NCBI GenBank assembly: GCA_037102815.1
Contig: BTPP01000006.1
Coordinates: forward strand, 1,798,001-1,862,000
Reading direction: 5' to 3'
Origin: Neurospora intermedia
Taxonomy: Eukaryota; Ascomycota; Sordariomycetes; Sordariales; Sordariaceae
Length of the DNA: 64,000 bases
Under the pieces are notes generated by a model that worked only from the letters and a program-made list of their open reading frames with translations, was not told where the DNA came from and made no database searches. Positions 22,661 through 32,872 of the stretch are shown in pieces. The first letter of the stretch is position 1. Every line of letters starts with the position of its first letter. Both the position numbers and the translations under genes were made by a program.

Positions 22661-23084
22661 CTTGTCAGATTACCATAGCGGGAAAATCACCAGCACATCA
22701 AGCCTTGTTAGGGGGGTTCAATGCTTGCATTTTGACAAGCCTTGTTGCAAAAGCAAATACTATTGGTTAAGGGAGACCTTTAATTAGTTGATTTGAGAGC
22801 ACGCTATAAATGACTGTTGAAAGATTCTAAATTTTAGTACTTCCTTGGATATTTTTTTTTTTTTTTTTCAAAGTCTTTTTTTTAAAGTCTCCTTTTCCAT
22901 TCCCTTATTTAAGTAGGTGAACTAAAACGAATATTCAATTAATTAAGCTAGTAGTTCAATAATTTTTATTATCGCTTTCTATCTTAAGATTACTAATTCG
23001 ATTCTAAATAATAATCTTTTTTTTCTATCGTATAAGAAATCTCGTGCTAAGTGAAAGTGTGAATGGCCTTATCCGGAAACCCCG

Positions 23085-23112
<28 letters not shown>
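23085..23112 (+). repeat. Poly-C run of 28
   Basis: An uninterrupted run of 28 C lies inside the inverted-repeat element, 15 bases before the poly-A tract. Length may be affected by sequencing or assembly. Confidence 0.9.
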
Positions 23113-23115
<3 letters not shown>

Positions 23116-23126
23116 TCTTATCCTCC

Positions 23127-23127
<1 letters not shown>

Positions 23128-23178
<51 letters not shown>

Positions 23179-23192
23179 AAAAAAAAAAAAAA
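23128..23192 (+). repeat. Poly-A tract (38 A, G, 26 A)
   Basis: A nearly pure 65-nt A tract is interrupted once by G and followed by a GAAA repeat. A hairpin with arms CCCCTATA and TATAGGGG follows at about 23212-23248. All of it lies inside the inverted-repeat element. Confidence 0.9.
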
Positions 23193-23391
23193 GGAAAGAA
23201 AGAAAGAAAGTCCCCTATAGTAGTCCTTCAGAAGGTCATTATAGGGGTCTTAAGCTTTTACTATTTTACACCTAAATCCGACTAATTAGAAGCCTCCCTT
23301 AACCAATAGTGCTTGCTTTTATAATAAGGCTTGTCGAGTTATCAGTTCTAATAAACTAGTCAAGCCTTAGAACCCCCCTTCAAGACTTGAT

Positions 23392-24244
23392 ACCCTCCTT
23401 ATATTCCTGCTGTGGTATTCACGTCTGACGTAGAAAGGTAAGTGGAAGTCTGTGAGATCTAAGTGAGTGGATGGTTTATTTACCTTGACGATGTGCAAGT
23501 TGGAAAATTTTGGGGTTTTGGGGTTTTACGGTGCGGGCTGGAATGCTTTATTGAAGATGATATTTGGAGAAGAATGAATAGGTAGTCGGAAACTTTGGGG
23601 GGATGGTTCACGGCTTTGGCTAAGGGATCAAACGCCGAGGCCACAAGTCAGGGGCACTCGGGATGAGTAGGTGCCTCATGAAGGCAACCAAGGGTTATGC
23701 CAAACATGCGTCGACCGAAACACTCCAGCAAAGGGGAAGGCAATGATGGATTCTTGGTCAACGTCACTACACCTTGGTCGAGGAGATTCACTTACAGGAT
23801 GAGCAAACGAGGTACGTGGGAGGAATTCTCAGCATTTGCACGATAGGTACCTCTCAGGCGAACAATCAAGGCGAGGAAATTTACTTTTAACTTTTAACCC
23901 TTCCCTTAGAAGAAAACCATTCAGGTACCTACTAATTCCTTCGCAAAATTGTAGAGAGACCATCTACCTATTTCATGAGCAAACCTCAAAGAAACGCAAT
24001 GACAATGCCGACTGTCCCTCTACCAGTTTTTCTGGTTTACCCCAAGTCCCTCAAGCCATATCAGGATTCAAACCACCCCCAACATCCCTGCTTCCCAACC
24101 TGTGCCGAGTTGTGTCATGCTCCGTACCTGGTTTCAGGGAAGTGAATGTAGGTACCTCTACTACGAGTTAGCGGCGGACAATGTATTTGTGTAGAAGAAG
24201 TGAGAATGGTAGAGGGCGAACTCTTCCAGCAAAGATGCCTACCT
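23392..24244. other. Spacer downstream of the inverted-repeat element
   Basis: No coding sequence is recognised. Several AGGTACCT-type words occur (23848, 23925, 24151), including one TACCTCTA octamer at 24153-24160. Confidence 0.45.
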
Positions 24245-24478
24245 TTATGAATCCTTTTTTTCCTGTAGCTCTTGCACCTCCCGCATCAGCAAGCGCAGTG
24301 TCTCACTGATGATATCGAGCGCATCGTTCATCTCGCGTGTCGTCGAGAGCACCTGATCGCAGAAAACTTCAACTGCGCGGCGCGAGTTGTCTGCCTTAGG
24401 CTCATTATCGGCGGGTGTCGCCTCTCCAGCAGGGCGAGCGGTGGATGCAAGGACGTCTTCAACGGTTTGCTTGTCCAT
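24245..24478 (-). CDS. Small coiled-coil protein, 77 aa, unknown function
   Basis: The chosen ATG at 24478 starts MDKQTVEDVL and the stop is at 24245. An in-frame extension upstream to 24712 has hydrophobic, non-protein-like composition and is probably leader sequence. Residues 33-77 form a long amphipathic helix (RAVEVFCDQVL, EMNDALDIISETLRLL, REVQELQEKKDS) with heptad spacing of Leu/Ile/Val, so it should form a coiled coil. The RAVEVFCDQVL segment parallels RALEVLREQIL of the 22421-22660 gene. No known family is recognised. Confidence 0.55.
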   Translation of the reverse strand: MDKQTVEDVLASTARPAGEATPADNEPKADNSRRAVEVFCDQVLSTTREMNDALDIISETLRLLMREVQELQEKKDS

Positions 24479-25951
24479 TTTTGTAAAGATGTTGCTAGAC
24501 GAAGGGTAAGTGAGTATGTGGGAGTCAATATATAAGGTAGTGGTGGATACGCCACATACATTGGTGAAGCTAAACGTGCAGCAGGATGTTTCGAAGTGGA
24601 CAATTTCCTGTGGACTGACAAGAGCAGGAGTAGGTGTATGTTTCGGAAGCAAGGAAAGAAGCTTTGAATGGTGGCTTGGGCCCTTTAAATACGAAATTGG
24701 GGGAAGAGCCAAGGTCGCACTTCACTGACGATTACTACCTACATGTAGTAACGGCATTAAAGGTTTATATAATATTGGCAAAAATGCACTTCAATGAATC
24801 TCTGCCCGGCATTCCAGGTGAATGGCCAAAACATCCCATGTTGCCTTTCATCGAATCTGGAAGAAATCGAAGTCCTGGAAGAAGCCACGATGAAGAAGCG
24901 CACGGTGTCCATGCAGTATCAGAGCTATACTGAGCTAAGGATGTCCTCTCATCGTAAGTTCCCACTCGTTTACTCGGTCTCACGTGAGACCATGATCGGG
25001 ATAGGTTGAACTTGCCTCTATCTTCAGATTTTCTTAATTCAAACGACAGGTACCAGGTTACTCATTCTCGAACCTCAGTTCTCTTGTCTTCTTTGCTCAT
25101 ACGACGCCCAATCCCCTCTGCAACTTCGCCGCGGACTCAGATATCTTCGTTAGGGTTTATGACCTTGACTCCTGAGAAGCTGTGTTTGTCATTAGGTACC
25201 TACCCTACCTAAGGTACTTTAGGTTTTCGATCCCCATTATTGGGTTGTTTTTATAGTGTGGAGGTCTGCTCTTTGTAGGCAGCTAGATACCTGGTACCCA
25301 GAACCAAATGCCGAAAACTCATGCACCCAGTCCAAACTGCGCGCTTGAAGAGTCTTGAGACACTCATGATCTCTCCTCCAACAATGCAGGTTATGTTCCA
25401 TCGGGACTCAGCCGTGGCTTTAAACTAGTGGCATTGAAATAGCTGTGTAATTTAATATGATTGCAAGCGGTTTGCTGTTATATGTTACTGCCAAAGACAT
25501 TGGGTACCTAAATATTCCATCCTTCATTACAACTCCAAACGTCTAGATGTCACCCCTTTCTCTAAGTAAAGTACATGGCGTTGTTGGTACACACATGAGC
25601 TAGCAATTCAAATGTGACCGCTGTATCTCCCAGTCTTACTTCTTCATATATGCTCCTGTTCTATTCCAAATCCGTATGTAGGTGTACAGGTATAAAGCTT
25701 TCAAATATTCCGCCTTCACCACCGAACAAAGACATTACCGGTCGGGTGATTCGGGGTCAAACAAAGGCAAGCTGAGACAACGGCAAGCTGCAATAGGTCG
25801 CGTCACGGCGACTTGAATTGCCCGTCTCGCCTGTATAGCCGGACATGCTCAACGGCGTCATTCTTGTGCTTCCTGGATATGTGGAAATCTTGGTCAGGTA
25901 TATGAATAGGTACTAGAAGTGCAGGTAAAAGGGGCCCATTATAGACGTACC
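24479..25951. other. 1.5-kb spacer
   Basis: No gene is supported. An exact TTAGGGTTT (telobox-like) lies at about 25149-25157 and a TACCTACCCTACCTAAGGTA cluster near 25197-25216. The AT content is higher than in the flanking coding parts. Confidence 0.45.
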
Positions 25952-27016
25952 TTACTTGGGAGCAGTCATAGCCACAAGCTTCTTCCTGGGATACTTTGGC
26001 TGCGTCCTCGGCTTCGGTCCCGCCCTCCTCCTACCCTGAACAATTTCTCTGCGCTCCTCCTCTTGGGGCATCTCCTCCTCGGGCACATCCTCCATCTCGA
26101 TATCATCGGGGTCTACGGCCTCAGCGCTGACTTCCTCTTCAGTGCTCACCCTCCGGGCCCTTCTTTCTTCCCATTCGGCGAGAATATCTTCTGAAGTGTC
26201 CACAACGTTTTCTGCCGGCTCCTGTAAACCCAGTAGGTAGTATGGTAATTAGTACCTACATTGTATAAGAGAAAAGAAAGAAAAGAAAAGAAAAGAAAAG
26301 AAAAGAAAGGACAGGTCAAGGGGGTCAGCACATACCCAGGTTGGATCGTATTTCTCACCAGTCTCCGGGTTATCTTCCCAGTCTACCAAGTACTGGAGTT
26401 GACCGCTAGAGTCCATTTGTTCCGCAATGATGTCCCGGACTTCCCACAATCGCATTGGATCATGGGCCTCGTCTTCGAGCTCGTCTCCGGATTCGTCTTC
26501 GGGCTCGTCTTCGGACTCCTTGACCTTCTTGTTTGCCGCCTTCTTCTTGTTTGCCGTCTTCTTCTTCTTGTTTGGCGCCTTCTTCTTGTTCTTCCTTTTC
26601 GGAGATTTGGCCTTGCGAGCCGGCTTTTTGTTCGCGGCGGATTTCGCTCTCTTCCTAGGTCTTTCCTCGGGCTCCTCGCTCTCCTCGGCTGCCTCTTCGT
26701 CATCCTCGTCATCGTCGTCAGATGCTCTTTTTCTCTTCCCGCCTGCCGCTTTTGTTGTCTTGCGCCTCTTGGCTGCAGGTTCCTCTTCGACTTCCTCTTC
26801 GGCTTCCTCATCTGCAGGGGCCTCCGCAGGTTCCTCCGCAGGTTCCTCCTCGGATTCATCCCGGGGGGCTGGAGGTTCGTTTTGCGCGGTCATTCTTTGC
26901 GGCACGGTACGGATATTCAGCCCTGCGAGACGCTTGTTGGGGTTGATTCCCTGGGCTCTGAGAGCGGCCTTGTCCGAATGTGCCCCACGGGCGGTAGCGA
27001 GCGTTCTTTTAGGCAT
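25952..27016 (-). CDS. Chromodomain protein with a charged, Lys-rich linker
   Basis: Two exons, 27016-26336 and 26221-25952, encode 316 residues. The 114-nt intron (donor GTATGT, acceptor TTACAG) splits the chromodomain exactly between TW and EPAENVV, so the splice is strongly supported. The domain spans about residues 191-250 and has the chromo pattern LQYLVDW...YDPTWEPAENVV followed by the C-terminal helix. Chromodomains usually bind methylated histone tails. Before it lie an N-terminal motif GINPNKRLA, a Glu/Ala/Pro acidic region and a long Lys-rich linker of KKKA/NKKK repeats; after it come acidic and basic tails. Nuclear location is inferred. The intron holds a pyrimidine (TTTTC)n tract on the coding strand. 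No chromoshadow or SET domain is seen, so it is not a plain HP1 or Clr4. Confidence 0.85.
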
Positions 27017-28549
27017 TGTGGTTGAAGACTAACGAATTGCTGAAGGGGAGATAGCTAGCAAGGTTTCCAAACTGGATAAAAATGTGGATGGCATCTTCTC
27101 TGTTCACATTCACTGGAGTTTATATATATTTTCAAAAAATGGTAACAAGAGGAACATGTTGTTGAGGGCACAAGGTTCCACGCTGCTACTCGAAGGTGAC
27201 TCGATGGTAGACGACTCAAAGACAGACGACACAAAGCCGGACGAAACAAAGGAAGCCGAAACAAAGGTAGGGAACTCAAAAATAGAGGATTCGAATGTGT
27301 ACGATTCAAAGGGAATGACACAAAGCTGAGTGACAAAGATCATTGTTTGACGAGTTATGGCTACTGCTTCCTCGGACAATCTCGGTATTGCCACATTATC
27401 TCCAAACAATGCTCACCCTAAGCCATGTACAAATTGAAAGTTCCCAGGCACTTCACCTCCGCCCTCTAACAAAGAAATGGTCATATTCTATGGTTATCAA
27501 ATCTCGTGAACAGTTGGTGACGCAAAACTTGTGTGTTATCGAGCATCAAGCGGCGATATGGAGATGTTTCCCATGAAACTAAGGTAGAGGTATGTTACTC
27601 GATGAGCTATTCATGCCAGGAGCCAAGATCAAGGTGCATGGTTATCGGTTACTAATGACCTGAATCGAAGAGGGAAGATGATTTGGGATCATTGATCCAT
27701 CGGCTAATAAATGGAACTTGTGGGAGAAACCATTTCCACGGTCGCCTCGTGACTCTGGCCATGGCCGTAGGCCCAGCGTCAAGGTTTGAGGTGCAAGGGC
27801 TGGAATAATCCAGGTATTCACCGGGTGTCCTTCTATGAGTAAAGGACATACCTCTAGACTGGTGAAGCATACCTATGTATGTCCAACCTGAAAAGGGTTT
27901 GAACGTTCAGGATGTAGTCGTTGAGAGTAAAAAGACGCCTCATATCCGTAGACGTGATAAGGGCACGCTTCTACAGAAGGAAAAAAAAAAAAAACTTGCC
28001 GAAAAATTCAGGATGACGAGCATGAAGCAAGAAACAGCAAGAAGACAGCGAAGAGAGCCAGTTACTCTTCGAGATGGAAACTTCGCCTTCAAGAGTGTTG
28101 TTGGAATTAAAGATATAGAAATCGCAACTAGGACTGCCGTTCGTCGGACGCCATGCACTTGGCCCCCTGCAATTTGCCAACTTTGACCTTGAACCTTTTT
28201 CTGGAAATGACCTTCTCAGACTCGCCGGTCTTGACTCTATCATATCTGTTACTGGCAGGTAGAACTAGACGTTAGTGCTTTGAAGCCACCCAGAGGTAGA
28301 TACAGTCAAGGCTGCCACTTTCCAGTCCTTCTCCCCAAAACAAATTGTTCTGTACGGTTTGATACGAGTACATATCTTTCCGGCCATACAGCACTGACTG
28401 TGGACCCAAGAGGACGAAATGATGGGCGGAATGGTTGACATGGGTGTGGCGTTAACTTGTCAAAGGTACCTCTAAGTACGACAATGCTTCGGAATCGGCC
28501 GCGGAGACACTTCTCCACCTCTTCATGCAAATACCATCGCCTCAACATC
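27017..28549. other. Spacer with a 15-nt minisatellite
   Basis: Apart from the minisatellite at 27195-27329, no convincing gene is present. Frames at 27875-28186 (+) and 27971-28243 (-) overlap an A14 run and look random. TACCTCTA/TAGAGGTA octamers lie at 27585, 27849 and 28467. Confidence 0.45.
27195..27329 (+). repeat. Degenerate 15-nt tandem repeat (about 9 units)
   Basis: Units such as GACGACTCAAAGACA and GACGACACAAAGCCG repeat with a 15-nt period. On plus they form a pentapeptide series (GDSMV, DDSKT, DDTKP, DETKE, AETKV, GNSKI, EDSNV, YDSKG) in an 81-codon frame from 27084. Period in codons and conserved Asp/Ser-Lys positions hint at past coding use, but no gene is established. Confidence 0.75.
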
Positions 28550-29452
28550 TCAGATTTCCTCTTCCTCCTTGGTGACATGCAGAGGAGGGTACTCGAAGCC
28601 CCAAACGCCACATCTGATACATTTGCGGAAGTCGGTACAGTGGGCTCTGGCCGTGGTCCTTTGGGCTCTTCCAGGCTCGGGCTTAATCTTGGGCTCAGCC
28701 TCTTGCTTAGGGTCGTCCTCATGCTCGGCCTCAGGCTGAGGCTCGGGCTCGTTATGAGGTTCTGAGTTATTGACAACCATAATGGAGTCAGAGGCTGAAT
28801 TGGAAGACGACTTGGAAGACAGCTCGTCCTTGATTTTCTGAATGGCTCTACGGTTAGAGGAAGCGGTGGAGGACCGAAGAGTCGGCCCGGAATACTGCTC
28901 CTTCTTGACTTCAGCGGCAGAGGAAATAGTTGAGGAGCGAAGGGTTGGTTTGGAATACGGCTTCTTGGATTTGCCGGTAGCGGAGGTAGTCGACGAGCGA
29001 GGAGTCGGTCCATCAACCGACTCAGAAGACATCTCATCCTTGATTTTCTGAATTTTCTTGATGTTGTTGGTATGGGAAGCGGCAGAAGACCGGAGAGTCG
29101 GTCCGGTGTACGGCTCTTTCTTAACTTTACCGGCAGACGAAGTGGTGGGAGAGCGAAGAGTTCTCCCAGGATGTGGCTTCTCAGCTTTGACGACAGCGGA
29201 AGCAGTCGAGGAGCGAAGAGTCGGTCCGGAATATGGCTCAGGAGACTTTGACTCAGCCTTGACTTTGCGAGAAGCTGGCTCAGACTTCTTGGGCGAAGGC
29301 GTAACGGACATTCTCGGTGGATCCCAAATGCGACGAGGGGCCCCCTTTGCCTTCAGGGCCATCGCAAGACGCTTGTTGGGGTTGACACCTGCAGCCTTGG
29401 ACTCAGCTTTCTTCTCGCGAGAGGCGCGAAGAGCAGACTTTGAACGACCCAT
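28550..29452 (-). CDS. Repeat-rich basic protein sharing the NPNKRLA motif
   Basis: A single exon of 300 residues runs from ATG at 29452. The N-terminus contains GVNPNKRLA, nearly identical to GINPNKRLA in the chromodomain protein 1.5 kb downstream on the same strand, and both are followed by a short basic stretch ending RM. The middle holds about six copies of a roughly 20-residue repeat centred on YSGPTLRSSTAS, with KKEP/VKKE spacers. Two copies are followed by IQKIKDE-type helices. An acidic Glu/Pro segment precedes a C-terminal CIRCGVWGFEYPPL block with a Cys-x2-Cys that might bind metal or a partner. The composition suggests a nuclear, disordered protein. No family is known to me. Confidence 0.7.
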   Translation of the reverse strand: MGRSKSALRASREKKAESKAAGVNPNKRLAMALKAKGAPRRIWDPPRMSVTPSPKKSEPASRKVKAESKSPEPYSGPTLRSSTASAVVKAEKPHPGRTLRSPTTSSAGKVKKEPYTGPTLRSSAASHTNNIKKIQKIKDEMSSESVDGPTPRSSTTSATGKSKKPYSKPTLRSSTISSAAEVKKEQYSGPTLRSSTASSNRRAIQKIKDELSSKSSSNSASDSIMVVNNSEPHNEPEPQPEAEHEDDPKQEAEPKIKPEPGRAQRTTARAHCTDFRKCIRCGVWGFEYPPLHVTKEEEEI

Positions 29453-32400
29453 GGTGGTTGCGGGGTAGATTCAATGTGGCCAGGTAGATGTAATCCCGAG
29501 GAGTGGTGGCTTAGGTAGGTTCAAAATGGTTGATATACCTCGTCGCAAAGCAGAGTTGTCTTGCTGCTCCTGTTGCGACAATCTTGGTCTCAGGATAAAC
29601 ACTGCTGTATCTGCGACTTCACTTGACAGTAGGCCGGCGCTCAGAGATAAGTTGCTGCGAGTTCTAGGGGACTGAAGAGGGTCTTCATGTCGCGTACGTG
29701 GTCTCGAGCTGCGAAGGAGGTTCGCGCTTGATGGTATTCCACCTGTACTGATCGCTTCAGCTCGCAAAAATCGTTCTACTCGAAGAAGGGTCGAGTTCTT
29801 AAGGTGCGCGTAGTTGATTGCCAGTAATTTTTTTTCTTGAACCTGCGGTCGGTCAGATTGCTGGGTGAAATAAGACGAGGAGGGGTCACTCAGAGGTTTA
29901 CTTGCGAGTGCGCGTAACTATTTACAGTGAATGAACGCGAGGAGAGGCTCCAGAGCACCGCGGAGTAACGGAGAAAAGAAGAAAAGGTAGCAGGTTGGTG
30001 GCGGTGTTTGAAACCTTGGATGCGCGTATACGGGCTAATTGTTGCAACCAGGACGGTGAAGTGCTCGAGATAGCGCTCAAGTTCGCGAAAGGAAGGTGCA
30101 TGAACGGCAGATCCGAGCATGCAAACCTGAATCCCAATCCTGAGAAACTGTTGCCGTGGAGTCCAAATCGAGGTGACTGTTCCCGTTCCAGTCTCGAAGA
30201 AAAAAAAGTTCCCTGATTGGATTTCCGTATGACCTGCTTGGGAACGCAATAGCCCAAAATTGGGCTCCAGGCCACTTCGAAACGACACGAATTTTTGCCT
30301 GCCTCTCAAATGTGAAGTGTCCCACTCCTCTGTCTAAACCCGTTTCGCCGCAACACTTGTTCACGATTTCAATCCTCGGTCTATTTCGAGAAAGCGAGAA
30401 GGTGGAATGCAATAGCTGTAACGATCCAAATTATCGGCGATCTTATTCTGGACACTTGTGCATTAGTCCTTTATTTCGCAGTCACGGAGTCCCACAAACG
30501 ATCGCGGAACGAGCTAGAGGAATACAGGCACTGTAAGGAGAGATTGGGCGATCCGACTCGCAAGACTGCTAGAGACCCTGTCCGGCAACCAGACAAGTCC
30601 GCAGATAGATTTCGGAGGGTCTCGGCAAGATCAAATCCGCCGCCCATGGTAAGACTGTCGGAGCTATGTCCACTATCAAGATACCGGCCTGTCGTTGATG
30701 GCATCACGTGTAGACCGGAGATGCCAGGCTTGTCGTAAGAGGTATAGATCAGGTGTCGCCTCAAGTTCGCGGATATGCAAATATACTTGTCCAGAGATCC
30801 TTGGATCGATAGTAGTCTGATATGGCGTCCATTGGTTCTCATGGGGTATTTGTTGCCAGATGCAGATCTAGTATTCAGCCATCGAACATCCTATAAATCC
30901 AACGCGCCTACATCGATGCCGAACCAGACGGAAAGCGGTATCCCTGACGAAGTGCATGTGTGCCTCAGATTGAGCAACCATTTTGCAGGACGTCAAGGCC
31001 TTCTCCTCTCGACACAGCGCAGCCGAAATGCCATACGCCAGCGAGCCCGTGGCTTCATCCTTCCTAGTATTTGGATTGGTTCTTCGTACTCCATTTTTCT
31101 CGGTTCGAACTGCGGGAAGTTGTACCTTGTTCTCATCGCGGGTGACTCTCGGACGGCCTCTTTGGTCGGTATGCCTAGCGGTAGGCTGCTTCTCTCGATG
31201 CAAGGTTGGGATATGGCGGAGTATCTAGAGTGGGTTGGCGGCGACGCTATTGTCGATGCGGAAGCGAAGATTAGGTTGGTCAGTCAGCAGAAATTGTCAA
31301 GTGGGGAAAACCAGTTTGTTGTGTACTTCTCAGTTTGACGGAGTTTTGGAAAAAAAAAAAACTACCAGGTGGTTTGTGATGTTGTTCTTGCTTTCTTTCC
31401 ATGGGCTGGTTGCAGAGGTACGTCAGCGGGTAGGCACGATCAGAGGGGGATGCAACAAAGTGGGATACATGCTGCCACTGAATTAGATGCCATCTTATCC
31501 TAGTTACCGCTTTTCGCGCGCCAGAAGTGTTAGCGCAATAACGTCCGCCATGCATTCCTCTTTGGGTTCCTCAAAGTGCCGTACATCTCGGGTCTTGGCA
31601 TTTCTCGCGCAGACTCGATTTCTTTCCCCACCCGACAGCATCGATGCTTGGAGGAATCATTAGAGGTACAATCGTCTGTCTCTGCTGGGTTGTCTCTTCT
31701 CGGAGCCTCGAAAACTCAGCACTTGGTTAGCAAAAGATTATTTGCTGGTGATCTAGGATCGTCTGAACTGAACTGCAGCCTGTCTGACCCGGCTGGTCAA
31801 AAATTCCCAAGGGACCAGACTCACCATTTTAAATCGCCCAGTCGCCTTGGTTGAGCATAGGTAGAGGTATCTAAGGTACCCCTACCAGCAACCTAGAAAC
31901 ATCAAGGCCCAGAAAGATGATGGATCCGCAGACTTCATCACCAAGTTCTCTTCGGGTATAGTACCTGCTTCAGAGTACTCACCGAGATCTAGTCCAAACA
32001 AAAGCAAAGTGGTCACAACGAACAAGGAAATAACAACGAGAAAGGCAAGGACGTGATGCGAAAGGGAGCAAAAGGTGCTTCAAATTACTCAAATATGTCT
32101 AAATCCAAACTGTGAAGTACAGTCACACAAACCCCAACATTCCCATATTTATGTTGCTGCCGTGCCGCAGCAGCATCTGTACCTATCATTTATGCTGCAT
32201 GTGTGGTTGTTGTGGGCAACGAGAGTGGTGATGGAGGGGAGGAAAAGGAAACTAAGAAACCCAAAGGAAGACGACGATGTGATGCTGTGAAGGGGGAAAC
32301 GGTTTAGTTACGTTCTGTCAGGAAGGCTTATTGCCATGTGAAAGGAAGGCAAGCTTGAACCCAGGCAAAGAGAACCCAGGCAGGCACACGAAAGTAGGTA

Positions 32401-32522
32401 GCGAGCAGTGGTAGGTACGTGGAAGTACGTACCGGCACCTACCTCTACCACTAGACATACTTACCCTGGGCTCCTTCCTTCGGGGTGTATGTATCGGATC
32501 TGTGTGTGTCACTTTCAACAAA
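29453..32522. other. 3-kb spacer upstream of the intron-containing tRNA
   Basis: No gene is convincingly supported. The plus frame 30775-31338 (187 codons) is the longest, with an interesting C-terminal part (GGDAIVDAEAKIRLV) but no recognised domain. It could be a remnant or an exon of an unresolved gene. TAGAGGTA copies occur at 31663 and 31862. Confidence 0.4.
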
Positions 32523-32689
32523 GCGCGGTTGGCGTAGTGGTTTAACGCGTACACTTTCAAAACTTGTGCTGAGGGATAATCTGGCTCCGAGGACGCACCA
32601 CACAATTTGTGTGAAGCAGAAGCGGCGTGGCGACCCGCAGTACTAACCAAAAAAGTGTAAGACCCCGGGTTCGAATCCCGGACCGCGCA
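32523..32689 (+). tRNA. Intron-containing tRNA, anticodon unclear (UCA by geometry)
   Basis: The acceptor stem GCGCGGT/ACCGCGC (32523-32529, 32682-32688), D stem GCGT/ACGC, anticodon stem TACAC/GTGTA (32550-32554, 32655-32659), five-base variable loop and T arm CCGGG-TTCGAAT-CCCGG are all perfect. Discriminator is A32689, and a T6 pol III terminator follows at about 32698. A canonical intron after position 37 would span 32561-32653 (93 nt). The mature loop TTTCAAA then places TCA at 34-36, an anticodon that would read UGA. Shifting the stem by one base gives CAA (Leu), but the short variable loop is class I, unlike tRNA-Leu. The D arm resembles tRNA-Arg. The intron carries a CACACAATTTGTGTG hairpin and a TACTAAC word. 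Confidence 0.75.
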
Positions 32690-32872
32690 CGCATTTCTTT
32701 TTTCTTGTTTCGCATTTGTTTTTTCCTCGGTGTTTCTCCTTCCGCCTGATCTTGGCGTTGGTTGATGATTATGTTCCTCCTGTCCGCCCCTGTCTGTCTG
32801 TCGATGGAATACAGTGGGTGTCATTTACTCCAAGCTGCCGGGCAGGAAAAAAAAGGGGAAGAAGATACCTAA

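Larger units (their letters stand above)
22697..23391. mobile_element. Non-autonomous inverted-repeat (MITE-like) element, 695 bp
   Basis: The left end (ATCAAGCCTTG at 22697) and right end (CAAGACTTGAT finishing at 23391) are the tips of an imperfect terminal inverted repeat of roughly 90-110 bp. Both arms share an outer GGGGGGTTC block, an inner ACAAGCCTT block, CTATTGGTTAAGGGAG, and AATTAG. The right arm has about 20 extra bases. Most other arm differences are C/T or G/A transitions, as repeat-induced point mutation would leave. The interior is AT-rich, non-coding and dominated by homopolymers. No transposase is encoded and no clear target-site duplication is visible. Its superfamily is unknown. 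Confidence 0.7.

Noticed and set aside
24479-24712. In-frame upstream extension of the 77-aa coiled-coil protein
   Set aside because: The extension is not protein-like, and MDKQTVEDVL is a normal start. It is treated as leader.
26261-27032. Long plus-strand frames of 200-254 codons
   Set aside because: These are complements of the Lys/Glu/Asp-rich chromodomain gene, giving Leu/Phe/Ser-rich antisense shadows.
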